DNA of 21,855 bases from SIG710 sp045587665. GTDB lineage: Bacteria > Bacillota > Clostridia > Oscillospirales > CAG-272. The notes beneath the pieces were generated by a model. The model saw only the letters and a program-made list of their open reading frames with translations, had not been told where the DNA came from and searched no databases. A program made the position numbers and the translations under genes. This document shows, piece after piece, positions 6,242-14,454 of this stretch (the stretch's first letter is position 1; each line of letters begins with the position of its first letter). The stretch is taken from positions 1 through 21,855 of the forward strand of contig JAZNCT010000048.1 in assembly GCA_045587665.1 (NCBI GenBank). Direction: 5' to 3'.

Positions 6242-8170
6242 TCATTCAACACGTGATGTTATGGTGAAAGCGGTAGCTCTATTTCCGGTATTGGTATTTG
6301 TCACGATAATCGTTGCACGCTGTTTGGAATAACTTCCAAAATTGCTCACCGAAAATGTAACGCGAGAAACGCCACTATCAGGAGTGGAAAAATTATCCCC
6401 TAATCCCAAGCTAAATGTAACATCCGTACTAGAATCAGCAGTTACATATAAAGTTCCGATATTTGAAGTTGAACAATATTTATAATATCTATTTCCCATT
6501 GGGGCAATTTGATTTGTATATGTTGAAGGGATACCTTGTTCATAAACATCAGGAAGCGGCCAAAAATTCATACCATAAAACAATCCCGCTATCTCTGAAT
6601 ATCCCTGAAAAGGAATAAGATTATTGATAGCCATCTCAATAAATATTGAAGCATAATCAAAATCATTTCCCCTGTAGGTTCCTTGAAGCGCATCATAACA
6701 TGATGAAGCACTGCCGTAATTTTCAAAAATATCTTTTATCGTAGCCCAGCCACCATGATTTCCATAAATATTAAGAGGATATACCAAAGCCCCATATTCA
6801 AACTTATTATCATCCATTACATGTAAGATACAATATGAGAAAAATACGTAATCTTCAAGAGCTTCACGGAACCATGAGTAATTACTTCCGCTGGTTAAAC
6901 TTGAAGGGTTATTATGCGCCAAGTAAATCAATGATGACATTGAAGCAAAAGCTTCATCGAACCATAATGGAGCATCTAAAATTCCATATTTAAACATTAT
7001 CGCGTGCATAAATTCATGGGCGATCGTGCGAGTTGCAGTACCGTTCTGAACGTAACTTTCCTTTATCCATATTTCAGCTCCGCCCGAAGTTGACGGCCAA
7101 GTTCTTCCGCCCTCGGTGCAGTCACTTGTGATATATATCTTTAATCTGGAATTGCCCAAAGCGGTAGGCATTAGAAATCCATTAGTAACACAATAATAAT
7201 TACATACGTCTTTTACAGTATTGTAAAAAGCTGCAAGATTCGTATTATTTTCCCCAAAAGAAGAGGTTAAAAATCTCACTTCAATGCTATAACTGCCGAT
7301 CGTTAAAATCTCATAATCATCGTAGGCAGGTTGCTCATATGTTATAGTACTCATGATCTGTGCATCCGATTCAAGCCCCTGAGAAACCAAACAAGTACCA
7401 CATTCGATCGTTTCCACAGAATCATCTTCAAGATAATCGGCGTAAAAGCTATACTTTTCCTCTTCTGATATTACTCCTTTGGAGAAAAGAAGATTAGCTT
7501 TTCCTATCTCGGAGTAATCGGAAAGATCGTATTCCTCGCTGTATCTGAAGTTTTTGCCGTTTGTTACTATCGTTCCGCTATATGTATAGGAACCGAGTGT
7601 TTTCAGTGCAGAATAAGTCATTACCGCCTCGGTTGCGGTTATATTTTGCATGTTTGACGTACTTGCAGCCGTACCGTTATCGGGAACGACCTCATAATCG
7701 GTATAAAGCACATTTCCGCTTGCATCTGCAAAGGTAACCATTATGTTATCGCCGTCAAGACTCGTTTCGGCAGTGGCGATCGGTGCGGCTGTGACTGTGT
7801 CATTAAGTCTGGTGGGAACGATAAATTGCGTATGCTTCGAAATACCGTAGCCTGCAGGCAGGTTTTCCACATCGATTGTGTATGAGCAATATGTCGTGGG
7901 CTTCGTGAAGCTGAATACGCCAATAGAGTTTGTATATATCGTTCTGTCATAGGTTTCCGCATAGTATCGAAGCTCGCCGGCTTCGTCATATACGGGCTCG
8001 GCGGAATATATCTTAACACCGATTCCCGAAAGATCAACTTCCGATTCGGATATTATAGTTCCCGTAAAGGTTTGCATTGTTCCCGCAGCGGATAAAGGCA
8101 TTGTAAAGCTGAGAAGCATTGCGGTGCAGAGGATGAGAGCCATGAGCTTTCTTATTTTTAAATTTTTCAT
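6242..8170 (-). CDS. Secreted zinc metalloprotease (gluzincin-type) with N-terminal beta-sandwich domain
   Basis: Predicted exported endopeptidase, 642 residues. A Sec signal peptide (MKNLKIRKLMALILCTAMLL, cleavage probably near SAA-G at about 29) is followed by a CNA-B/SdrD-like fold (about 32-120), seen in VKIYSAE, TNSIGVFSFTKP and ENLPAGYGIS. After a linker region comes the catalytic part: HEFMH at 385-389 with Glu406 in APLWFDEAFASM. This is the HExxH...E zinc pattern of gluzincins, close in sound to the M1 motif W-x-x-E-x-F-A-S but with 16 rather than 18 residues between His389 and the Glu. A C-terminal beta-rich tail (about 560-642) has no sortase or anchor motif. The start has only a weak ribosome site. 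It leads the lipoprotein array. The substrate is unknown and the exact peptidase family is not assigned. Confidence 0.85.
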   Translation of the reverse strand: MKNLKIRKLMALILCTAMLLSFTMPLSAAGTMQTFTGTIISESEVDLSGIGVKIYSAEPVYDEAGELRYYAETYDRTIYTNSIGVFSFTKPTTYCSYTIDVENLPAGYGISKHTQFIVPTRLNDTVTAAPIATAETSLDGDNIMVTFADASGNVLYTDYEVVPDNGTAASTSNMQNITATEAVMTYSALKTLGSYTYSGTIVTNGKNFRYSEEYDLSDYSEIGKANLLFSKGVISEEEKYSFYADYLEDDSVETIECGTCLVSQGLESDAQIMSTITYEQPAYDDYEILTIGSYSIEVRFLTSSFGENNTNLAAFYNTVKDVCNYYCVTNGFLMPTALGNSRLKIYITSDCTEGGRTWPSTSGGAEIWIKESYVQNGTATRTIAHEFMHAIMFKYGILDAPLWFDEAFASMSSLIYLAHNNPSSLTSGSNYSWFREALEDYVFFSYCILHVMDDNKFEYGALVYPLNIYGNHGGWATIKDIFENYGSASSCYDALQGTYRGNDFDYASIFIEMAINNLIPFQGYSEIAGLFYGMNFWPLPDVYEQGIPSTYTNQIAPMGNRYYKYCSTSNIGTLYVTADSSTDVTFSLGLGDNFSTPDSGVSRVTFSVSNFGSYSKQRATIIVTNTNTGNRATAFTITSRVE

Positions 8171-8257
8171 AATTAGTCATTTCTTTTTATCTCATTGTTT
8201 AAAAATGCTTCAATAATATGATATTCAGTTATTATTCATAGGACTCACCCCTTTTTC

Positions 8258-8286
8258 ATTATATCAGAGCAGGAATATTTTGTCAA
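8258..8286 (-). promoter_or_regulatory. Perfect-consensus sigma-A promoter of the protease/lipoprotein unit
   Basis: On the minus strand TTGACA (8281-8286) and TATAAT (8258-8263) are both exact consensus with a 17-base spacer. An A+T-rich leader of about 80 bases follows before the protease start at 8170. Unless repressed, this should be a strong constitutive promoter. Confidence 0.88.
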
Positions 8287-8488
8287 TCTGCCTTTTACAT
8301 ATATAACGAGTTTTGGTGGTATTTTACTACAGTTTTTTCGCTGTTAGATCCCAATATTTCAATGAAATGAGAGCAATATTAAAACGCAGAAGCAAAGTGC
8401 GTCCTGCTGAAAATGGTTGACAAACAGTAATTTAGCGGTGCGTGATGCTCGAAAGCAAAATTATTGTTTATTTCCGTGCAAACAAAAA
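8287..8488. other. Intergenic stretch with no feature seen
   Basis: Between the protease promoter and the ATPase operon terminator I see no credible coding sequence, RNA gene or strong repeat. A 17-codon plus-strand ORF near 8370 has no ribosome site and is not supported. Confidence 0.5.
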
Positions 8489-8521
8489 ATCATCCGCCGA
8501 CATTTGTTGTCGGCGGGTGAT
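8484..8521 (-). terminator. Rho-independent terminator of the V-type ATPase operon
   Basis: A 14-base stem (8489-8502 / 8508-8521, one mismatch or wobble) with a five-base loop, followed on the minus strand by six T. It starts directly after the subunit D stop codon. Confidence 0.92.
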
Positions 8522-8522
8522 T

Positions 8523-9197
8523 TTATTCAGCCTCTTCGTCGGCAAAAAAGCTCTGCTTTGCGTCAAGCGTCTTTTTCACCATCATATCCTTGACCTTCAT
8601 AAGTCTGGTAAGATTGCCTCGTTCGTTTTCCTCAAGCTTCATTTTGATGCGCTTGATTCCTTCAAGATAACTCGGCATCATTATATATTCAAGTGCGTTA
8701 ACACGGCGGCGTGTTTTTTCTATTTCCTGTGCAAGCAGCTGTGCCGTTTTTTCAAGCGACGCCATACGCACAAGATCCTGCATTATTTCGCCAAGCTCAC
8801 TCACCGAAAGATCAAGCTCTCCCGAGGTGAACGCCATACCGTAATTCATGCTTCCCTTTTCCTCTGAGGTCTTATAATCAAACTCCGGAACGGTAACGCT
8901 CATCATATTTTTATATGAAACGCTGAGGCTTCCTTCTTTTTTTGGCATAATAAGAGCTTCTCTCAGCATCCGGGGACTGCTGACAGCCGCCGCCACAGAA
9001 AAGGATGAATATGCCGAGGCAAGTCTCTCTTCCACACGCTCTCTCAGCTCCTTATCCTCTCTGACAACTTCAAGAAACTGCCGCATAAGCTCATCTCGCT
9101 TATCCTTTAGCAGCTTGTGGCCTCGTCTTGCCGTTGTATATCTTGTCTGGAGCTTTTTCATCTCCATTCTTGTTGGATTAACATTGATCTCAGCCAC
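8523..9197 (-). CDS. ntpD: V-type ATP synthase subunit D (central rotor shaft)
   Basis: Central stalk subunit that turns inside the A3B3 head and transmits torque to the membrane rotor. It is a 224-residue coiled-coil protein with the family start AEINVNPTRMEM and ARRGHKLLKDKRDEL in the N-terminal helix, and the returning C-terminal helix rich in Lys, Arg and Glu (EKTRRRVNALEYIMMPSY). The GTG start at 9195-9197 is chosen because family members begin M-A-E-I-N-x-N-P-T and GAAAGGAG (9209-9216) lies at a usable distance. The in-frame TTG seven codons upstream would put the ribosome site inside the gene. It is the last gene of the operon, 37 bases after B. Length is normal for the family. Confidence 0.95.
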   Translation of the reverse strand: MAEINVNPTRMEMKKLQTRYTTARRGHKLLKDKRDELMRQFLEVVREDKELRERVEERLASAYSSFSVAAAVSSPRMLREALIMPKKEGSLSVSYKNMMSVTVPEFDYKTSEEKGSMNYGMAFTSGELDLSVSELGEIMQDLVRMASLEKTAQLLAQEIEKTRRRVNALEYIMMPSYLEGIKRIKMKLEENERGNLTRLMKVKDMMVKKTLDAKQSFFADEEAE

Positions 9198-9208
9198 TCT
9201 GAAGCTCA

Positions 9209-9216
9209 CTCCTTTC
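9209..9216 (-). promoter_or_regulatory. Ribosome-binding site deciding the GTG start of subunit D
   Basis: GAAAGGAG on the minus strand, 11 bases before GTG 9195-9197. It supports the shorter protein beginning with AEINVNPTR. Confidence 0.7.
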
Positions 9217-9234
9217 AATCAAACAGATAAGCAA

Positions 9235-10611
9235 TTATTTCTCGCCCACCCAGTATTTTTCAATAAGCTCGGGCCTTATTCGCTTCATTTCACTCTTTGG
9301 AAGAATGGAAAGCAGCTTCCAGCCAAGATCAAGAGTCTCCTCTATAGACCTGTTTTCATAAAATCCCTGATTTATATACTCTGCCTCAAAGGCATCGGCA
9401 AATTTTGCATAAAGTCTGTCAACAGGCGTCAGTGCCGCCTCGCCAAGAACCACCATAAGCTCCTTCGCTTCTCTTCCCCTTGCGTAGCTGGAGAAGAGCT
9501 GGTTCATAGTTCCCGAATGGTCCTCTCTCGTTTTGCCCTCGCCTATACCCTTGTCTTTAAGACGCGAAAGCGAAGGAAGAACATCAACAGGGGGCATATA
9601 GCCCTTTCTGTACATTTCTCTCGAAAGAATTATCTGTCCTTCGGTAATATATCCCGTAAGGTCGGGGATAGGATGTGTCTTATCATCCTTAGGCATAGTA
9701 AGGATCGGTATCATTGTGATAGAGCCCTCACTGCCCATTTTTCTTCCGGCTCTTTCATACATAGTTGCAAGGTCTGTATAAAGATATCCGGGGTAGCCTC
9801 GTCTGCCGGGGACCTCTTTTCTTGCCGCTGACACTTCACGAAGAGCCTCTGCATAGTTCGTGATATCGGTCAGTATAACAAGAACGTGCATACCACATTC
9901 AAAAGCAAGGTACTCTGCCGCAGTCAGTGCCATACGAGGCGTTGAAATGCGCTCGATAGCCGCATCCGAAGCAAGGTTTATAAAGAGAACTGTTCTGTCG
10001 ATAGCACCGGTCTTCTTAAAATCCGATATAAAGAAGTCAGCTTCTTCAAATGTGATGCCCACAGCGGCAAAAACAACTGCAAATTTAGAATCGCCACCTC
10101 TAACCTTTGCCTGTCTTGCGATCTGAGCCGCAAGATTTGCATGAGGCAGACCCGAACCCGAGAATATGGGCAGCTTCTGACCTCTTACAAGGGTGTTAAG
10201 ACCGTCGATAGTTGAAACGCCGGTCTGAATAAATTCAGAAGGATAGTAGCGCGCCGCAGGGTTTATGGGTGTGCCGTTTATATCAAGAGATTTTTCGGCA
10301 ATAAGCTTTGCTCCCCCGTCGATTGGCTCGCCCATTCCGTTAAACACTCTGCCCAGCATATTCTTTGAAACAGGCAGTTCAACGCCGTGTCCTGTGAAAC
10401 GAACCTTGCTCTCTGCAAGATTCAGACCTGCAGAGCTTTCAAAAAGCTGAACGAGAACATCTCTGCCGTTTACCTCAAGAACTCGGCATCTTCTCACCTC
10501 GCCGCTAGGAAGCTCTATCTCGCCAAGCTCATCATATTTAACACCGTCAACCTGCTTAACAAGCATCAGAGGGCCTGCCACTTCTTCTATTGTTCTGTAT
10601 TCCCGAATCAT
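9235..10611 (-). CDS. ntpB: V-type ATP synthase subunit B (non-catalytic head subunit)
   Basis: Non-catalytic partner of subunit A in the A3B3 hexamer; it completes the nucleotide site with an arginine finger. It has 458 residues, the usual size. The start is ATG at 10609-10611 with AAGGAGG upstream. The N-terminal beta-barrel begins YRTIEEVAGPLMLVK. The P-loop position reads SGSGLPHANLAAQIARQA (from 151), the degenerate, non-Walker form typical of B subunits, followed by FAAVGITFEEADFF and the ITNYAEALREVSAARKEVPG segment. PSLSRLKDKGIG carries the expected arginine-finger Arg. It lies 12 bases after the A stop, so the two are translated from adjacent sites in near-equal amounts. Confidence 0.97.
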   Translation of the reverse strand: MIREYRTIEEVAGPLMLVKQVDGVKYDELGEIELPSGEVRRCRVLEVNGRDVLVQLFESSAGLNLAESKVRFTGHGVELPVSKNMLGRVFNGMGEPIDGGAKLIAEKSLDINGTPINPAARYYPSEFIQTGVSTIDGLNTLVRGQKLPIFSGSGLPHANLAAQIARQAKVRGGDSKFAVVFAAVGITFEEADFFISDFKKTGAIDRTVLFINLASDAAIERISTPRMALTAAEYLAFECGMHVLVILTDITNYAEALREVSAARKEVPGRRGYPGYLYTDLATMYERAGRKMGSEGSITMIPILTMPKDDKTHPIPDLTGYITEGQIILSREMYRKGYMPPVDVLPSLSRLKDKGIGEGKTREDHSGTMNQLFSSYARGREAKELMVVLGEAALTPVDRLYAKFADAFEAEYINQGFYENRSIEETLDLGWKLLSILPKSEMKRIRPELIEKYWVGEK

Positions 10612-10623
10612 ATGCAGTCCTCC

Positions 10624-12405
10624 TTAGTTATCATTTTTAGCATCGCTGACTGCTCTGTCAATTTCAGATGCAAGCTCTGCTTCTATCTTTTCAAATTCTG
10701 CTTTATAGCTTTCATAGGGAACGTTCTTGGCTCTTCCTATAAGCTCTCTTGCAGGCAGATCTGCAAGCGTCTGCGCATCTGCACCAAGACTCAGAGCTCT
10801 CCTTGCTCTGTCCTCATATGAGAATATGAGCCTGAGAAGTGCATACTGCTTATCAAGAGGAGTATATCCGTCAATATCGTCAAAAGCATACTGCTGCAGG
10901 AAGTCCTCTCTTATAGATCGTGCCACTTCAAGCGTCATTCGGTCTTCGGATGAAAGTGCGTCGATACCGACAAGCTTAACTATCTCATCAAGACTGCTCT
11001 CCTCCTGAAGGATCTTGAGGCAACGACCCGTAAGAGTCATCCAATCCTTCGCAATATTATCAGAGCACCAATCCGAAAGACGGTCACGGTAAAGTGAATA
11101 GGAATTGAGCCAGTTTATTGCAGGGAAGTGTCTCTTGTACGCAAGCGACGCATCAAGTCCCCAGAAAACCTTAACTATACGAAGTGTTGCCTGAGTTACC
11201 GGCTCTGAAATATCTCCGCCCTGAGGAGATACTGCACCGATAGCACTGAGTGCGCCCTCTCTGCCGTCACTTCCCAGGCACACCACCTTGCCCGCTCTCT
11301 CATAGAAGCCTGCAAGACGGGAGGTAAGATATGCAGGATAACCCTCCTCACCCGGCATCTCTTCAAGTCTTCCCGACATCTCGCGAAGAGCCTCTGCCCA
11401 GCGAGAGGTAGAATCGGCAATAACAGCAACAGCATAGCCCATATCACGATAATATTCGGCAATGGTAATGCCTGTATAGATCGAAGCTTCTCTTGCCGCA
11501 ACAGGCATATCCGAGGTGTTTGCTATAAGAACGGTTCTCTCCATAAGAGATTTGCCTGTTCGGGGGTCGGTAAGCTCCGGGAATTCTCGAAGAACGTCCG
11601 TCATCTCATTTCCGCGCTCTCCACAACCGATATAAACAACAAGATCAACATCGCTCCATTTTGCCAGCTGATGCTGAACCACTGTCTTTCCGCTTCCGAA
11701 AGGGCCGGGAACACAGGCCGTGCCCCCCTTTGCAATTGGGAAAAGAGCGTCTATAGAACGCTGACCCGTTATCATAGGCTCCACCGGAGGCAGCTTCTCT
11801 CTATACGGACGTGCCACACGCACCGGCCATTTCTGGATAAGCGTAACATTCTCAGTCTTGCCGTTTTCAAGCTTGATCTTTGCAACTATATCTGTAACCT
11901 TAAAATCACCCGAATTTATCTGAACAAGGGTGCCTCCTTTTTTTGGGGGAACCATAACCTTATGCTTTATGACCTCTGTCTCGTCCACAAAGCCCAGAAC
12001 ATCTCCCGGAACAACGGTATCACCTATCTTTTTCTCGGCTACAAAATGCCAAGTTCTTGCTCTGTCAAGAGCAGGCTCGTCGATGCCTCTTGTCAGATTT
12101 GCGCCTACTCTTTCACGAATAGTTTCAAGAGGTCTTTGAATACCGTCATATATATTTTTAATAAGTCCGGGGCCAAGCTCTACAGAAAGAGGCTCTCCGG
12201 TTGAAACAACGGTGTCTCCGCGGCCAACTCCGGCAGTCTCCTCATAGACCTGTATTGACGCCCTGTCACCGTGCATCTCTATAATCTCACCGATAAGCCT
12301 CTTTTCGCCAACCCTTACCACGTCAAACATATTGGCATTTCTCATGCCCTCTGCAACAACAAGGGGACCGGAGACCTTCAGTATTTTTCCAACAACCTGT
12401 TCCAT
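10624..12405 (-). CDS. ntpA: V-type ATP synthase subunit A (catalytic head subunit)
   Basis: Catalytic ATPase/synthase subunit of the cytoplasmic head. It has 593 residues, normal for the family. The Walker A motif GPFGSGKT is at 234-241, the catalytic glutamate is in GERGNE (Glu263), and IADSTSRWAEALREMSGRLEEMPGEEGYP is the conserved Walker B and following segment (from about 329). The non-homologous insertion that marks V/A-type rather than F-type catalytic subunits is present (about 120-190, with VPPKKGGTL). The ribosome site AAAGGT is weaker than for the other subunits. It follows F by 24 bases. Confidence 0.98.
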   Translation of the reverse strand: MEQVVGKILKVSGPLVVAEGMRNANMFDVVRVGEKRLIGEIIEMHGDRASIQVYEETAGVGRGDTVVSTGEPLSVELGPGLIKNIYDGIQRPLETIRERVGANLTRGIDEPALDRARTWHFVAEKKIGDTVVPGDVLGFVDETEVIKHKVMVPPKKGGTLVQINSGDFKVTDIVAKIKLENGKTENVTLIQKWPVRVARPYREKLPPVEPMITGQRSIDALFPIAKGGTACVPGPFGSGKTVVQHQLAKWSDVDLVVYIGCGERGNEMTDVLREFPELTDPRTGKSLMERTVLIANTSDMPVAAREASIYTGITIAEYYRDMGYAVAVIADSTSRWAEALREMSGRLEEMPGEEGYPAYLTSRLAGFYERAGKVVCLGSDGREGALSAIGAVSPQGGDISEPVTQATLRIVKVFWGLDASLAYKRHFPAINWLNSYSLYRDRLSDWCSDNIAKDWMTLTGRCLKILQEESSLDEIVKLVGIDALSSEDRMTLEVARSIREDFLQQYAFDDIDGYTPLDKQYALLRLIFSYEDRARRALSLGADAQTLADLPARELIGRAKNVPYESYKAEFEKIEAELASEIDRAVSDAKNDN

Positions 12406-12429
12406 AGCGGTCTTTACCTTTCTATGTTT

Positions 12430-12759
12430 TTATTTATCCTGTCCGCCAAACAGGATATCTGCGCCAACGGCTCTTATTGCCGCCTGCTTTATATTTTCCA
12501 TACCGTATCCGGTACTGCCCTCTCTGCCCGGCAGAGAAACGATTGCCGGCAGGGGCAGATCTTTATATCTTTCTATCTCATCCTCGATAACGGCGGCAAT
12601 TCTTTCGGTTATAAATATCACCGCAAATTCGCCGCTCCTGACAGCTTCTCTGAGTCTCATCTTTGCTTCTTCGGCATCAGAAACATCATTCACCGCAAAT
12701 CCGAGAGCCATAAAGCCGAGAACGCTGTCACGATCTCCGATTATTCCTATCTTATACAT
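12430..12759 (-). CDS. ntpG: V-type ATP synthase subunit F (central stalk; NtpG in E. hirae naming)
   Basis: Small central-stalk subunit that binds subunit D and helps control rotor activity. It has 109 residues with a Rossmann-like alternating fold: YKIGIIGDRDSVLGFMALGF at the N-terminus, FAVIFITERIA in the middle and LPAIVSLPGREGSTGYG, the family's conserved strand-turn, near 72-88. It overlaps the end of subunit C by eight bases, a sign of coupled translation. Naming varies: E. hirae calls this gene ntpG, most annotation pipelines call it subunit F. Confidence 0.95.
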   Translation of the reverse strand: MYKIGIIGDRDSVLGFMALGFAVNDVSDAEEAKMRLREAVRSGEFAVIFITERIAAVIEDEIERYKDLPLPAIVSLPGREGSTGYGMENIKQAAIRAVGADILFGGQDK

Positions 12760-13744
12760 AGCCCATCCTCACTCTCTCGCGAAGTTTTTCGGCGGATAAA
12801 CCCGCCTCTTTTCCTGCAAGAATAATGCGAAGATTCTTTACGAGATATTCCACCGCAATGGGATAAGCGCAAAGAATTGCCGCTCCAAACGGAATATACT
12901 TTGCTCCCTGAACAGTTTTCATATAAAAATTATCAAGGGCACATTCTATTGCAGAAAGCGAAGCTCTATCGTTTTCCGAAAACCAACGGGCAAGGGGAGC
13001 ATATCCGGTAGACTTCAGAACTATAGCAATCCCCTCTTCGCCCTTGCTTGATGCCTCAAAAAGCACCGTGGGGCTAAGCTCGCCGCCATCTATAAGAGAG
13101 GAAGAAAGCATTTCCCTCTCCAACTCTCCTCCACCCATACGCAAAACTCTTGTGCACATAAGAATATTAACAAGATCTATCTTTTCACGCACAAGGCGAA
13201 TTGCAAAATCATCTCCGCTATCCTTAGCCGCCTCAAGCATATCACAAAAGCAGGCCCTATCAAGCATCATATCAATAAGCTGAGGGTTCTTAGATTTAGC
13301 ATATGCTTCATAAGCCTTTTGAGCCGCCTCTCTCATGTGACAAGGCAAAGCCGAATAATCCTGCGTTTGCGGCATTTCCTTTATGGTTTCCAAAGGAACT
13401 GTGCCAAAAGAAAACAGCATCTCGTCACATTCTATTCCCCTTATAAAGCATTTGATTGCAGATTTTATATTATTGCAATCATAAACATATCTGAGAAAGA
13501 AAGCAATGTTTTTATCCGGGGAAACATCCTCAATAAATGAATATGCCGCGCCAAGAGCTTCACCAAGCCTGTTTTCACCTTCTGTTCCCGCTTCAAGCGA
13601 GTTAATAAGGGCCATGACCTCGGTGCTGTCTTTTGCGGCAAGTGCCACCTCCAGCTTGTCCGAACCTATGAGACGGTTTTCTGCCGCACGAACTCTTGCC
13701 GAGGCATAGAGATATTCGGCATCCTTATTCTTTTTTATTTCCAT
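12752..13744 (-). CDS. ntpC: V-type ATP synthase subunit C (d-type socket subunit)
   Basis: Funnel-shaped, all-helical subunit that joins the central shaft to the K ring. It has 330 residues with EYLYASARVRAAENRLI at the start, a common family opening, and the internal repeats of helical bundles with YDCNNIKSAIKCFIRGIE (about 109-126). There are no membrane segments. The ATG at 13742-13744 has AAAGGAG upstream. The C-terminus overlaps the F start. Sequence is less conserved than in A and B, but size, position and motifs agree. Confidence 0.93.
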   Translation of the reverse strand: MEIKKNKDAEYLYASARVRAAENRLIGSDKLEVALAAKDSTEVMALINSLEAGTEGENRLGEALGAAYSFIEDVSPDKNIAFFLRYVYDCNNIKSAIKCFIRGIECDEMLFSFGTVPLETIKEMPQTQDYSALPCHMREAAQKAYEAYAKSKNPQLIDMMLDRACFCDMLEAAKDSGDDFAIRLVREKIDLVNILMCTRVLRMGGGELEREMLSSSLIDGGELSPTVLFEASSKGEEGIAIVLKSTGYAPLARWFSENDRASLSAIECALDNFYMKTVQGAKYIPFGAAILCAYPIAVEYLVKNLRIILAGKEAGLSAEKLRERVRMGYV

Positions 13745-13762
13745 TTCCCGTCTCCTTTCAGC

Positions 13763-14446
13763 TTATTTGTTTTCCTGAGAAGAAAAAATATGTGTACTTA
13801 TCTCGCTCTCCATTCTGGCACGGATGGCAGAGAATACAGAGCTTACAGAGCAATTATACTCTATACTGCCAAAGCGGACTATAACACCGCCGTCAATATC
13901 CGCACATTCATCGGATATAACCAGCTTTTCAAGCTCTTCTCTGTTCAGTTTGCCGATGATTACTCTCTCAACACCCGAAAGAATAGCTGTGCCAAGCTTT
14001 TCTTTATCATTTTTATTGAATATCAGCTCATATTTTTCCGGCAGATCTATATTTTCTTCACCGTAAAGAGAAATGTTGTCCTTCTCATTTTCAAGCTCTT
14101 CTATCATAGCGTCTGCTATCAGCCTTGAAACAAGCTCACAGTATTTCTCCTCCGGAAGATTCAGAATCTCCTTATAAGCCTGTGCGAAAACACGTTCAAC
14201 AGCCTCGCTTCTCGCACTGAGCAGCAGATTTCTCTTTTGCATTGCCGCTTCGCTTTTCGCCTTTGCAATGATGCTTTCGGCCTCTCTCTGCGCTTCTTCT
14301 TCAAGCGCCGCCTTTATGCTCTCGGCCTCTCTTTGAGCCTCGAACATTATCTCGGCACAGCGTTCTCTCGCTCTCTCAAGCATCGCCGAAGCATCCTTTT
14401 CAGCCTCGGAAATTATCTTTCCGGTAATCTTATCAAGTCCGGTCAT
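13763..14446 (-). CDS. ntpE: V-type ATP synthase subunit E (peripheral stalk)
   Basis: Peripheral stator subunit that pairs with the small coiled-coil subunit at 16929-17243 and holds the head against the torque. It has 227 residues: an N-terminal half of charged, Ala/Glu/Arg-rich coiled coil (about 8-75, with EAQREAESIKAALEEEAQ and a second EAQREAES copy) and a C-terminal globular domain ending in GGVIVRFGSIEYNCSVSSVF, the family's terminal beta-hairpin region. The start is ATG at 14444-14446 with AAGGTG overlapping the stop of K, eight bases away, so coupling is likely. Confidence 0.94.
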   Translation of the reverse strand: MTGLDKITGKIISEAEKDASAMLERARERCAEIMFEAQREAESIKAALEEEAQREAESIIAKAKSEAAMQKRNLLLSARSEAVERVFAQAYKEILNLPEEKYCELVSRLIADAMIEELENEKDNISLYGEENIDLPEKYELIFNKNDKEKLGTAILSGVERVIIGKLNREELEKLVISDECADIDGGVIVRFGSIEYNCSVSSVFSAIRARMESEISTHIFSSQENK

Positions 14447-14454
14447 AAGTCACC

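Noticed and set aside
8225..8239. Five-codon leader ORF in the protease leader
   Set aside because: Too short to support, no regulatory codons, and the purine stretch upstream may be chance.
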